The position numbers and the translations under genes are program-made. A DNA stretch of 64,000 bases from Mycolicibacterium aurum. GTDB taxonomy: Bacteria > Actinomycetota > Actinomycetes > Mycobacteriales > Mycobacteriaceae. The stretch spans positions 62,001 through 126,000 of the forward strand of contig LT549889.1 in NCBI GenBank assembly GCA_900078775.1, read 5' to 3'. The notes under the pieces were generated by a model, which was not told the DNA's origin, did not search any database, and saw nothing but the letters and a program-made list of their open reading frames with translations. Below, in pieces: positions 37,971 through 47,842 of the stretch; the stretch's first letter is position 1, and every line of letters starts with the position of its first letter.

Positions 37971-38405
37971 TCATTTGCCCGAGATGGCCTCTTGCGCGCA
38001 GATCGCTTTCACGAATCCCGCTATCGCGTGTTCGGGCAGGTGCCGGGCGACATCGGCTTCGCTGACGATGCCGACCAGCCGGTGTTCGTCGGTCACCGGC
38101 AACCTTCGGACCCGGTGTTCCTCCATGACATCGAGCATCTGCTGAACACTGGCATCCGCGTCGACCTGATAGACGGTGCCCTGCGCCATTTCGCCGATCG
38201 TCGCCGTCTTCGGGTCGCCGCCGTTGGCGATACATCTGGTGACGATGTCGCGATCGGTGACCATGCCGTACAGGTGGTCGTCATCGCCGCAGATCGGTAG
38301 CGCGCCGATGCCGTGTTCGGCCATCCGGCGTGCCGCGTCGGCGACCGTCTCGTGTGCTCTGACACAGGTGACTCCGGTGTGCATGATGTCTCGCGCTGTT
38401 GTCAT
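37971..38405 (-). CDS. hrp1: CBS-pair protein, Hrp1 (Rv2626c) type
   Basis: The 144-aa protein is two CBS motifs only (TARDIMHTGVTCVRAHETVADAARRM and VYQVDADASVQQMLDVMEEH, each with a GxxTxxDI/GIVSEADV end). M. tuberculosis Hrp1 is one of the strongest DosR-induced proteins; CBS pairs bind adenosyl nucleotides, but Hrp1 ligand and function are not settled. A DosR-type box lies 76 bp upstream. Confidence 0.93.
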   Translation of the reverse strand: MTTARDIMHTGVTCVRAHETVADAARRMAEHGIGALPICGDDDHLYGMVTDRDIVTRCIANGGDPKTATIGEMAQGTVYQVDADASVQQMLDVMEEHRVRRLPVTDEHRLVGIVSEADVARHLPEHAIAGFVKAICAQEAISGK

Positions 38406-38480
38406 GACGTCCTCCTCGGGATGAAGCTCCGCTTCGGTTCGATGTCGTGGAGTCTGCTCGGCCTGCGTTGGGTCGCTATA

Positions 38481-38494
38481 GGGTCCTTGGGCCC
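38481..38494. promoter_or_regulatory. DosR box upstream of hrp1
   Basis: Read on the minus strand this is GGGCCCAAGGACCC, nearly the same as the box at 14255. It is 76 bp before hrp1. A weaker match (GGGCCTTGCCGCCC, 38512-38525) follows, so a pair is possible. Confidence 0.6.
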
Positions 38495-38528
38495 TAGCGA
38501 CGGTGGAGGAAGGGCCTTGCCGCCCCGC

Positions 38529-39641
38529 TCATGTTGCTGAGTCGTGCGGTGTGTAGCGCAACAGCGCACCGACCCCGTCGGGCAGGCCGGCCTCGTCCAC
38601 CGTCCGCACGATCGACGCGTGGCCGGCAACCGCCGCGTACGGCAGTGCCTCGTCGGCAAGCGCCGTATGGCACGGTGGCTCGCCGAGGTCGGACAGGGAA
38701 TCGGGGTCCGCGGCGATGGCCGTCAGTTCGCGTCCCACCACCACCGTGGCACCTCGGAGCCGGTCGATGACCAAGGTGGCGACCGCACCATCCCGAAGTG
38801 CCGCGCAGACCGCGGACAGCCCCTGCACCGCCGCACCGGATTCGCGGGCGATCTCGGACTTGAGTCTCGTTACCGCGGTGTCGATCTCGGTGCGCCCGCG
38901 GCGGGCGAACTCCGCGGACAGTCGGTCGGCGAACTCCAGTTCCCGCGCACGGCCCCCGTGCGCGCCGGCAGGCAGTGGCACCACGAGTTCCCGGACGCGT
39001 AGGGCGAGCGCCGACATGATGTCGGTCCGGGCGCGTACCTCACCGCACACGAAGACCAGTTGGGCGCCGATCCGATCGGCGACCGTGGTGATGCGGTCGG
39101 CGACAGTCCGTGCGTTGAGCCGTGCGGACTCCTCTACCGAACCCTCGACATCTGCGTAGCCGTGCCACCCGGCACTTGCTGGTTTGTGCACCGGAAACCC
39201 CGGTCCGACAACACTTTCGATTGATTCGCCATGCTCCGCATGGACCGTGAGATCTGCACCGAGATGGTCCACCGCAGCGAATATGTACGGGGGACGAGCC
39301 GCCGCGGCGTCACAGAGCGGGAGCAGGTACGGGTATATGGAGACGCGGATCTGCGTCGCGGGCGGAGCATCGCTGAGCCGCTCATCGAGGTGGACCCCGT
39401 CCCGTGCGGCGATCAGCAGTCGGCCGCGCAGACCCACGGCCGGGGTACGGCTGAAGACGGCGTTGCGCATCTCTGCCGTGAGTGGCTCGGGTACCCCACT
39501 GTCCTTGAGATGCCGGTGCATCGCGTTCCACCGAGACTCGGCCTGTCTGGCGGAATCGTGCGTTGCATGGCTGTCATCGAAATACAGGGATACGAAGGGC
39601 CCAGGGTGATCCAGCAGACCACGGGCACTGTCAGTGCGCAT
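38529..39641 (-). CDS. Rv2629-like protein (bacterial eRF1/Vms1-related fold)
   Basis: The 370-aa protein shows the Rv2629 pattern from the start (GPFVSLYFDDSHATHDS, AVGLRGRLLIA, PPATQIRVSIYPYLLPL, YIFAAVDHLGADLTVH). Relatives share the fold of eukaryotic release factor/Vms1-type domains; no GGQ motif is visible. Rv2629 is DosR-regulated and of unknown function. ATG 39641 is preferred to a frame extending to 39818 because homology starts here; it overlaps the deazaflavin-protein gene end by 11 bp. Confidence 0.85.
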   Translation of the reverse strand: MRTDSARGLLDHPGPFVSLYFDDSHATHDSARQAESRWNAMHRHLKDSGVPEPLTAEMRNAVFSRTPAVGLRGRLLIAARDGVHLDERLSDAPPATQIRVSIYPYLLPLCDAAAARPPYIFAAVDHLGADLTVHAEHGESIESVVGPGFPVHKPASAGWHGYADVEGSVEESARLNARTVADRITTVADRIGAQLVFVCGEVRARTDIMSALALRVRELVVPLPAGAHGGRARELEFADRLSAEFARRGRTEIDTAVTRLKSEIARESGAAVQGLSAVCAALRDGAVATLVIDRLRGATVVVGRELTAIAADPDSLSDLGEPPCHTALADEALPYAAVAGHASIVRTVDEAGLPDGVGALLRYTPHDSAT

Positions 39642-40068
39642 TCTCGGCCGCCTCCCCGGCGGTGGGCGCCAAGTCGTAACGAACGAAGCGCCGTATGCCG
39701 AGACGGCGGATCGCCCGAAGTCGTCGGGCGGGGAGCACCGCGGCGGCTTCCGCCGAATCGACGAGTCGTGGATGTACCACTGCGGATCGGTTGCCGCCGT
39801 GGGTGATGACGGCTTCACCGGCGGCGAGTGTGTTCTGCAGCCAGTCGGTATCCACCCCGTAGGGCAGTGGGGTCAGGTAGCCGCCGCTCACCGGATCAGC
39901 GACAACCGGCGTCCGGTAGGTCTTTCCGCTGCGACGGCCGGTGTGCTCGATGGTCGATGCGTACCAGTGCTTACGTCCGGACAGGCGCAGCATCAGCGGA
40001 TTCAGCACGTGCTTGTTGAAACGCCGCACGGCGCAGTTGACCGGCGCGAGGGGGGTTTCCTTGGTCAT
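39631..40068 (-). CDS. Deazaflavin-dependent nitroreductase family protein (Ddn-like)
   Basis: The 145-aa protein has the Ddn/split-barrel pattern (WYASTIEHTGRRSGKTYRTPVVADP, GGYLTPLPYGVDTDWLQN, AGEAVITHGG). The family uses F420H2, for example for quinone reduction. ATG 40068 fits the family start, but no good ribosome site precedes it; a hairpin (40082-40100) does. It is the first gene of the minus-strand unit from the paired DosR boxes at 40127-40169, followed by the Rv2629-like gene. Confidence 0.85.
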   Translation of the reverse strand: MTKETPLAPVNCAVRRFNKHVLNPLMLRLSGRKHWYASTIEHTGRRSGKTYRTPVVADPVSGGYLTPLPYGVDTDWLQNTLAAGEAVITHGGNRSAVVHPRLVDSAEAAAVLPARRLRAIRRLGIRRFVRYDLAPTAGEAAENAH

Positions 40069-40081
40069 TGAAGAATGTTCG

Positions 40082-40100
40082 CCCGGCACGTTGTGCCGGG
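40082..40100. other. Hairpin in the leader of the Ddn-like gene
   Basis: CCCGGCAC and GTGCCGGG form a perfect 8-bp stem with a 3-base loop, 13 bp upstream of the minus-strand ATG at 40068. It would lie in the 5' untranslated RNA. Confidence 0.45.
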
Positions 40101-40126
40101 GGCAGGGTAGAAAGCGCCTGACCACG

Positions 40127-40140
40127 AGGACCAAAGCCCT
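40127..40140. promoter_or_regulatory. Imperfect DosR box, Ddn-like gene side
   Basis: On the minus strand this reads AGGGCTTTGGTCCT, with a good second half. It pairs with the better box starting 29 bp downstream. Confidence 0.45.
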
Positions 40141-40155
40141 CAGGTCCGGGCACTG

Positions 40156-40169
40156 GTGACTTTGGTCCC
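40156..40169. promoter_or_regulatory. DosR box upstream of the ACS/E1/E2/ACP operon
   Basis: GTGACTTTGGTCCC differs from the ideal dyad at one outer base. It is 58 bp before the ATG at 40228 and 88 bp before the divergent Ddn-like start. Confidence 0.65.
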
Positions 40170-40227
40170 TACCACCGGCTATCCCACCGGAAAACGATGA
40201 AAAGAACGAATTTCCACAGGGAGCGAC

Positions 40228-40490
40228 ATGAGATCCACGGGCCGACTCGCCCTCACCCGAAGCCAGCTGGACAACGTGGCATGGCAGTTCCTGCGGTCGG
40301 AGTTCGCCGAGGAGGTCTACGCGCACTGGACCATCGACCGCAGGCTCGACGCGTTCCTGCTGCACCGCGGATACCGGCGACTGCACGATGACGGATCCGC
40401 GTACGTTGCGCTGCTCGACCGGGTCATGGCCAATCTGGCGGCTGCCGGGCGGCACGGTGCACAGTTCTCGGCGGCGGATGGACAATCGTC

Positions 40491-40494
<4 letters not shown>
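40228..40494 (+). CDS. Small hypothetical protein heading the ACS operon
   Basis: The 88-aa protein has no membrane segment or recognised motif. It is mainly helical in appearance (LDNVAWQFLRSEFAEEVYAHWTI; YVALLDRVMANLAAAG). It follows GGGAGCGACATG-type ribosome binding (GGAG) and overlaps the ACS start by 4 bp, so it is translated with the enzyme and may be a partner or regulator. Function unknown. Confidence 0.65.
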
Positions 40495-42359
<1,865 letters not shown>

Positions 42360-43247
42360 GCTGTACGGAGAGAGCAAGATCCGCGGGTTTCTGCATCTCT
42401 ACGTAGGCCAGGAGGCGGTTGCGGCCGGGGCGTTGGGCGCTCTGGCCCCAGAGGATGCGGTGGTGGCCACCTACCGCGAGCACGCCCACGCGCTGCTGCG
42501 CGGTGTACCGATGACCTCGATCATGGCCGAGATGTTCGGCAAGGCGGAGGGTTGCTGCCGCGGCCGGGGCGGCTCGATGCACCTGTTCGACGTGGGTAGG
42601 CGGTTCTACGGAGGTAATGCCATCGTGGGTGGTGGTTTACCGCTGGCGACCGGCCTGGCGCTGGCCGACGTGGTCCAACAGCGTGAACGGGTCACGGCAT
42701 GTTTCTTCGGCGACGGCGCAGTGGCAGAGGGTGCCTTCCACGAGTCGGCGAATATGGCTGCGCTATGGCAGCTGCCCGTGCTGTTCTGTTGCGAGAACAA
42801 CTATTACGCCATGGGCACCGCACTCGCGCGCGCACAGTCCCAGACAGACCTGACGATCAAGGCCGCGTCGTACAACATGGGAACACTGGCCGTCGACGGG
42901 ATGGACGTCGAAGCCTGTCGCACGGCAGTAGACCAGGCGAAGGAGCGCATGCGCGCGCAGGGCGGGCCGTTCTTTCTGGAGTTCCGGACCTATCGCTTCC
43001 GGGCCCATTCGATGTTCGATCCCGAGTTGTACCGCGACAAGTCCGAGGTCGCGCAGTGGCGGACGCGAGACCCGATAGCCACGTTCACCGAAAAGTGTGT
43101 CCGCGCAGGCCTGCTGACCTCGGCGGCTGTCGACACCATCGAGCGGGAAGCCGCCGCCGAAGTGGCCGCGGCGGTCGCCTTCGCCGAGGCCGGCAGCTGG
43201 GAGCCTGTCGAGGATCTCACTCGCGACGTTCTCACCGTGGCCCGGCG

Positions 43248-44225
43248 ATGAAGACGACCTACCGCACCGCAGTGCACGACGCCATGCGTGCCGCGCTGCA
43301 GTCGGATCCCTGCGTGGTGTTGCTGGGCGAGGACATCGGTCGTTACGGGGGCACTTATGCCGCATCCAAGGGGTTGCTGGACGAGTTCGGACCCCAGCGG
43401 GTCCGGGATACGCCGCTGTCGGAACTGGGGTTTGTCGGTGCCGGGATCGGTGCCGCGCTGGGGGGCCTGCGCCCGATCGTGGAGGTGATGTCGGTCAACT
43501 TCAGCCTGCTTGCGCTCGATCAGATCGTCAACACCGCTGCGGTGCTGCGGCACATGTCCGGCGGTCAGGTCTCCGTCCCGCTCGTGTTGCGGATGGCGAC
43601 CGGGGCCGGCCGGCAGCTTGCCGCACAGCACTCGCACAGCTTGGAAGGCTGGTACGCGCACGTCCCGGGGCTGAGAGTCGTCGCGCCGGCCACTGTGGCC
43701 GACGCCTACGGGATGTTGCTCGCCGGCCTTGCCGATCCGGATCCGGTGGTCATCTTCGAACACGTAGCGCTGTACAACAGTTCGTCCGACGTCTGTCTGC
43801 CGGTCGAGGTCGACATATCGGCTGCGGCGGTGCGGCGGGCGGGGGCGGACGTCACCGTCGTCACCTACGGGGGTTCGGTGCCGAAGGTGACCGACGCGGC
43901 CGACCTGCTGGCGGCCGACGGTATCGACTGTGAGGTGATTGATCTGCGGGTGCTCAGGCCGTTGGACAGCGACACCGTCCTCGACTCGGTGCGAAAGACC
44001 CACCGTGCTCTGGTGGTGGACGAGGGTTGGCGCACCGGAAGCCTGGCCGCCGAAGTCGCCGCACAGATCGCCGAAGGCGCCTTCTTTGATCTTGACGCCC
44101 CGGTGCGCAGAGTGTGCAGCGCCGAAGTGCCCATACCCTATGCGCGTCATCTGGAAGAGGCGGCCCTGCCGAGTCCGGACCGGATTGTCGCCGCGGTCAA
44201 GTCGCTGCTGGGTTCCCGACCATGA
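43248..44225 (+). CDS. pdhB: 2-oxoacid (pyruvate-type) dehydrogenase E1 component, beta subunit
   Basis: The 325-aa protein is a transketolase-like E1-beta: [40 protein letters not shown] (conserved Glu for thiamine activation), [18 protein letters not shown] and C-terminal [17 protein letters not shown] strand ([17 protein letters not shown]). It overlaps genes on both sides by 4 bp (ATGA), so E1 and E2 subunits are made in step. It should form an alpha2beta2 enzyme with the preceding product. Confidence 0.92.
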   Translation: MKTTYRTAVHDAMRAALQSDPCVVLLGEDIGRYGGTYAASKGLLDEFGPQRVRDTPLSELGFVGAGIGAALGGLRPIVEVMSVNFSLLALDQIVNTAAVLRHMSGGQVSVPLVLRMATGAGRQLAAQHSHSLEGWYAHVPGLRVVAPATVADAYGMLLAGLADPDPVVIFEHVALYNSSSDVCLPVEVDISAAAVRRAGADVTVVTYGGSVPKVTDAADLLAADGIDCEVIDLRVLRPLDSDTVLDSVRKTHRALVVDEGWRTGSLAAEVAAQIAEGAFFDLDAPVRRVCSAEVPIPYARHLEEAALPSPDRIVAAVKSLLGSRP

Positions 44226-45340
44226 ACGAGTTCACCATGCCGGCCCTCGGATCGGACATGGATGAGGGGACGTTGAACGAGTGGCTGGTCAAGCCCGGCG
44301 ACCTCGTCCATCGTGGCCAGGTGGTCGCTGTGGTGGAAACCACCAAGGCTGCGGTGGAGGTGGAGTGCTGGCGGGACGGGAAGGTCCAGGAAATCCTGGT
44401 CCCGGTCGGGGAAACGGTCTCCGTCGGTACACCTTTGATGAGATTCGCCGAGGAGGGGTCGACCGTGCCGGTGACGCCGCCGGTGTCACCGACATCCGCG
44501 CACCGCCGATGGGTGTCGCCGGCCGCCCGCCGTCTGGCCGAAGCCCGGGGTGTCGACGTCGGGGTGATCGACGGGACGGGACCACAGGGCGCGGTGACCA
44601 TCAGCGACGTCGAACGCGCGGCCGCAGAACCGGTTCGGCTCGATCGTCGGCCTGCATCGGATGGCCGTGCCGCGGCGATGCGGAGGTCGATCGCCGCGGC
44701 GATGGGAAGGTCAAAACGCGAGATTCCGCACTATTACCTGGCCACCGAGGTGAACATGGATGCGGCGATGAAGGCACTCACAGAGCGCAACGCTCAGCGT
44801 TCGATCGCAGATCGGATACTGCCGGCGGCGGTCCTGATCAAGGCGGTCGCGCTGGCGGCAGAACGGGTCACCGGATTCAACGGGTTCTGGTCCGATGGCG
44901 GGTTCCGCGCCGCAGACGACGTGCACGTCGGCGTCGCCATCGCGCTACGTGGCGGCGGGCTCGTCGCGCCCGCGATCCACCAGGTGCCCGCCAAGACTGT
45001 CGACCAGGTGATGACCGACCTGACCGATGTCGTGAGCCGAGCACGCTCCGGATCGCTGCGCAGTTCGGAGATGTCGGATCCGACCATCACGGTGACCAAT
45101 CTCGGTGACCAGGGCTCCGACCAGGTTTTCGGGGTGATCTATCCGCCGCAGGTGGCACTCGTCGGATTCGGGAAACTAGCACCGCGCGTATGCGTCGTCG
45201 ACGGTGCGCCGCGCATCGCCGTCACCGTTCATGCCAGCTTGGCCGCCGATCACCGCGTGAGCGATGGCCACCGCGGCGCACAATTCCTCAACACGCTCAG
45301 CGACATCCTGCAACAACCCAGCACTCTGGAGGAACGGTGA
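44222..45340 (+). CDS. 2-oxoacid dehydrogenase E2 component (dihydrolipoyl acyltransferase)
   Basis: The 372-aa protein has one lipoyl domain (residues 1-78, lipoyl Lys42 in [14 protein letters not shown]), a peripheral subunit-binding domain (about 97-132, [16 protein letters not shown]) and a catalytic core ending with the [14 protein letters not shown] active-site motif. It moves the acyl group from lipoate to CoA. A single lipoyl domain and short linkers make it compact. The E3 dehydrogenase is not encoded here and must come from elsewhere. Confidence 0.92.
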   Translation: MNEFTMPALGSDMDEGTLNEWLVKPGDLVHRGQVVAVVETTKAAVEVECWRDGKVQEILVPVGETVSVGTPLMRFAEEGSTVPVTPPVSPTSAHRRWVSPAARRLAEARGVDVGVIDGTGPQGAVTISDVERAAAEPVRLDRRPASDGRAAAMRRSIAAAMGRSKREIPHYYLATEVNMDAAMKALTERNAQRSIADRILPAAVLIKAVALAAERVTGFNGFWSDGGFRAADDVHVGVAIALRGGGLVAPAIHQVPAKTVDQVMTDLTDVVSRARSGSLRSSEMSDPTITVTNLGDQGSDQVFGVIYPPQVALVGFGKLAPRVCVVDGAPRIAVTVHASLAADHRVSDGHRGAQFLNTLSDILQQPSTLEER

Positions 45341-45343
45341 ACC

Positions 45344-45622
45344 GTGGACACTGATGACATCCGGGCCAAGGTGCTGGATTCATTGACCACCGTTGCGCCC
45401 GAGATCGAGCCGGACGGCGTCGACCACCACGCGGCGTTGCGTCAACAGGTCGACCTGGATTCGATGGACTGGCTGAACTTCCTGCGTGGCGTCCACCAAC
45501 GTTGCGGTGTGGACATACCCGAGACCGATTACGACAAACTGCGCACGTTGTCCGACATCGTCGACTATATCGCGCAACGCGCGTTCGCCGAGAAACCGCA
45601 ACGGTCCTCCGACGCGCGGTAA
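45344..45622 (+). CDS. Acyl carrier protein, E1/E2-operon associated
   Basis: The 92-aa protein has the phosphopantetheine attachment motif with Ser40 in QQVDLDSMDWLNFL and a four-helix ACP profile ending YDKLRTLSDIVDYIAQRA. GTG 45344 starts 3 bp after the E2 stop, behind GGAGG. It is distinct from the housekeeping AcpM and its placement suggests it receives or presents the acyl group made by the ligase or the E1/E2 enzymes. The exact acyl partner is unknown. Confidence 0.85.
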   Translation: MDTDDIRAKVLDSLTTVAPEIEPDGVDHHAALRQQVDLDSMDWLNFLRGVHQRCGVDIPETDYDKLRTLSDIVDYIAQRAFAEKPQRSSDAR

Positions 45623-45675
45623 GGACCGACATCTCGGCGCCGCGATCTGTCACCTGATTCTGTCACCTGATTTCA

Positions 45676-45689
45676 ACGACTTTCGGCCC
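45676..45689. promoter_or_regulatory. DosR-like box upstream of second Rv1738-like gene
   Basis: ACGACTTTCGGCCC misses the first two bases of the dyad but shares GACTTTCGGCCCTAA with the site at 19832. It is 63 bp before the ATG at 45753. Confidence 0.55.
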
Positions 45690-45752
45690 TAATCCCAAGG
45701 GTGTCTCCTGGATAACTTTCAGGGGCGACACCATGGACAAGGAGCATCGGCG

Positions 45753-46067
45753 ATGGGTGAGCGGGGCGTGAGAGGTAAAGATTGGACGGTCGGGGTATCG
45801 ATCGATGAGCACGGTGACCACACCCGGGCCACCGCATGGTTGGTGGGTGATGAGCGTGATCTGACCGGTATCGGCGTTGCCCGGCGCAATCCGCAGGACC
45901 AGGATGTTCCGGGGAGCGGCGATGTCCCGGGGAGCGGCGATGTTCCGGGCAGCGGCGACGAGCTTGCGGTGGCGCGGGCATTGTCCGACCTGGCTGACCG
46001 ACTGCTCAGAGTCGCGGCCGGCGACAGCGAGACCGTGGCCCACCCGCATGAAGCGCAGCAGTCCTGA
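45753..46067 (+). CDS. Rv1738/Rv2632c-like protein (DUF1876), copy 2, with repeat insertion
   Basis: The 104-aa protein matches copy 1 (KDWTVGVSIDEHGDHTRATAWL, TGIGVARRNP, GDELAVARALSDLADRLL) but the loop after RRNPQDQD is filled by three VPGSGD units. Ribosome silencing is inferred from the Rv1738 fold only. It has its own DosR-like box and precedes a single-pass membrane protein gene by 20 bp. Confidence 0.88.
   Translation: MGERGVRGKDWTVGVSIDEHGDHTRATAWLVGDERDLTGIGVARRNPQDQDVPGSGDVPGSGDVPGSGDELAVARALSDLADRLLRVAAGDSETVAHPHEAQQS
45906..45959 (+). repeat. Three 18-bp tandem repeats coding VPGSGD
   Basis: Units GTTCCGGGGAGCGGCGAT (45906-45923), then 45924-45941 and 45942-45959 with one and two silent changes. 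They are in frame in the Rv1738-like gene and lengthen one loop by about 12-18 residues compared with copy 1. Confidence 0.95.
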
Positions 46068-46087
46068 ATCACGAATGGCGTTGCACC

Positions 46088-46651
46088 ATGAATGAATTCG
46101 AGTCCTCACCGAATCAAGACGGTCCACCGCGACACCGCAGATCTCGGTGGATTGCCACCGGAATTGTCCTCACGGTCGGCTTCGCCCTGCTGATCGCCTC
46201 GGTGATCCTGCTCACCGAGAAATCACGCGGGCCCGACCGAGCATCGGATGTCGATCTCGATCGACGCACCGCATTTACCCAGTGGTGGGACACCGTCTCC
46301 CCGGATGTCGCTGCGCTGCAGGACGTTGTAGACGAGGCACAGCGGTCGTTGCGGAGGGCGGAGCCACGCGCACTTGCCTCGGCCTGCCAGATCATGCATG
46401 ACGTGGCCGCAGTCCGGGTATCCGCGCACTTGCCGGGGCCGGACGAGGACCTGAGCGCCGAGCTCGGGGCCGCAGCGACGGATGCGCATAACGCGGCGCA
46501 CATGTGCTTATCGGTAATAGAGCGAACGCCGAACAACTATGACGCGGAGTTCCTGTCCAACCTCGAACAGGCCGACCGACAGGTGAAAGTGGCGATAGCG
46601 ACGGCAAATGAGTACCTCGCGGGACTCTCGGATCGGTCCGGTGGTTCGTGA
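46088..46651 (+). CDS. Single-pass membrane protein of unknown function
   Basis: The 187-aa protein has a short charged N-terminus, one membrane helix at residues about 23-43 (WIATGIVLTVGFALLIASVILL) and a helical extracytoplasmic domain with two Cys (residues about 98 and 139) that might form a disulfide. It starts 20 bp after the Rv1738-like gene. No family recognised. Confidence 0.72.
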   Translation: MNEFESSPNQDGPPRHRRSRWIATGIVLTVGFALLIASVILLTEKSRGPDRASDVDLDRRTAFTQWWDTVSPDVAALQDVVDEAQRSLRRAEPRALASACQIMHDVAAVRVSAHLPGPDEDLSAELGAAATDAHNAAHMCLSVIERTPNNYDAEFLSNLEQADRQVKVAIATANEYLAGLSDRSGGS

Positions 46652-46735
46652 GGGGACCATCGGCAGCCCTTGGGGAGGTGTCGGGCATGACGAATGTGAC
46701 GGTGCAGAAACCCAACCATGTAAAGGCCACACAAG

Positions 46736-47728
46736 ATGTCCGCTCACTATCCGGATTTTGAGACACTGCATGCCGCCCTGTCGTTGGCGATCCGTGCACC
46801 ATCGGTGCACAACACGCAGCCGTGGTGCTGGCGGGTTGCGACACACAGCGTGCACCTGTTCGCCGATCGGGCGTCCCAGTTGGAATACGCAGATCCCGAC
46901 GGGCGCGATCTGCTCGTGAGTTGTGGAGCGGCCCTGGATCATTGCGCGGTCGCGCTGGCGGCGCTCGGATGGCAGACCAAGATACACCGTCTGCCCAACC
47001 CGGCAGACCCGAATCACCTGTCCTCCATGGAGTTCCATCGGACTCCGCCCCGCGAGGGGGAGATCGCCCTGGCCGCGGCCATCCCGGCACGACGAACGGA
47101 TAGACGCCGCTTCAGTTCATGGTCTGTACCCCCAGGGGATATCGCGATGATGGGTGCTCGGGCGGCGCGGCTGGGTATCACGATGCGGCGGGTCGAGGTC
47201 AATAATCGTTTTCGCGCGGTGCTCGCCGAATCGACGAGCCGCCATACTCACGACGCCGGGTATCGCGCCGAGTTGGCGTACTGGAGTGGTCGTCATGCGG
47301 CCAGCTCCGGTGTCCCGTCCCGAAACTCGCCGGCCCCGGACCCGAAGGCCAAGGTGCCGGCCCGTATCTTCGCCGGCGCGGCGCTACCTGATCCGGCGGA
47401 CGCCGGCGAAGACTACGACAACGGCGTGGTCCTGGCCGTGGGCACCGTAGCCGACGACGCCGTTTCGCGGCTGCGGGCCGGCGAGGCGACGAGCCAGATC
47501 GTCTTGACGGCAACCTCTGTGGGACTGGCGAGTTGTATCTTCACCGAACCGTTGGAGATCGTCGCGACCCGCGATGCGCTGCAGGCGGAGATCTTCGGTG
47601 CCACCCACTTTCCGCAGGCGCTGGTGCGGGTCGGTTGGGCCCCGATCAATGCCGATCCGTTGCCGGCGACCCCGAGAAGGAGATTGAGTGAAGTCGCGAG
47701 CACGCTGGATGGGTCGCCGTTGTCGTGA
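46736..47728 (+). CDS. Acg-type putative nitroreductase (Rv2032/Rv3131 family), copy 1
   Basis: The 330-aa protein has the Acg pattern: LSLAIRAPSVHNTQPWCWRV near the start, DLLVSCGAALDHCAVALAALGW and RTDRRRFSSWSVP in the middle. These proteins look like two fused nitroreductase halves and several in M. tuberculosis (Rv2032, Rv3127, Rv3131) are DosR-controlled; FMN binding and enzyme activity are uncertain for the family. No good DosR box lies directly in front. Its end is in a 17-bp duplication. Confidence 0.87.
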   Translation: MSAHYPDFETLHAALSLAIRAPSVHNTQPWCWRVATHSVHLFADRASQLEYADPDGRDLLVSCGAALDHCAVALAALGWQTKIHRLPNPADPNHLSSMEFHRTPPREGEIALAAAIPARRTDRRRFSSWSVPPGDIAMMGARAARLGITMRRVEVNNRFRAVLAESTSRHTHDAGYRAELAYWSGRHAASSGVPSRNSPAPDPKAKVPARIFAGAALPDPADAGEDYDNGVVLAVGTVADDAVSRLRAGEATSQIVLTATSVGLASCIFTEPLEIVATRDALQAEIFGATHFPQALVRVGWAPINADPLPATPRRRLSEVASTLDGSPLS

Positions 47729-47746
47729 AGTCGCCGTTGTCGTGAA
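47713..47746. repeat. 17-bp tandem duplication over a stop codon
   Basis: GTCGCCGTTGTCGTGAA occurs twice head to tail. The first copy encodes the last residues and TGA stop of the nitroreductase gene; the second lies just beyond and repeats the stop. Confidence 0.9.
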
Positions 47747-47842
47747 GCGGGGATCGCGCTCAGCAGATCCGACTCGTACACCACCCTGCTGGACGCAACC
47801 CGGGGGCACTGGTGTGCGACGTGCCTGGAATACCCATCGAAG

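Noticed and set aside
45906..45959. CRISPR-like reading of the short repeats
   Set aside because: The repeats are directly adjacent with no spacers, in frame with coding sequence, and only three copies.
46651..46668. GGGACCATCGGCAGCC considered as a DosR box for the nitroreductase at 46736
   Set aside because: The second half does not match G[TG]CCC, and the spacing is wrong; one good half-site is expected by chance in this GC content.
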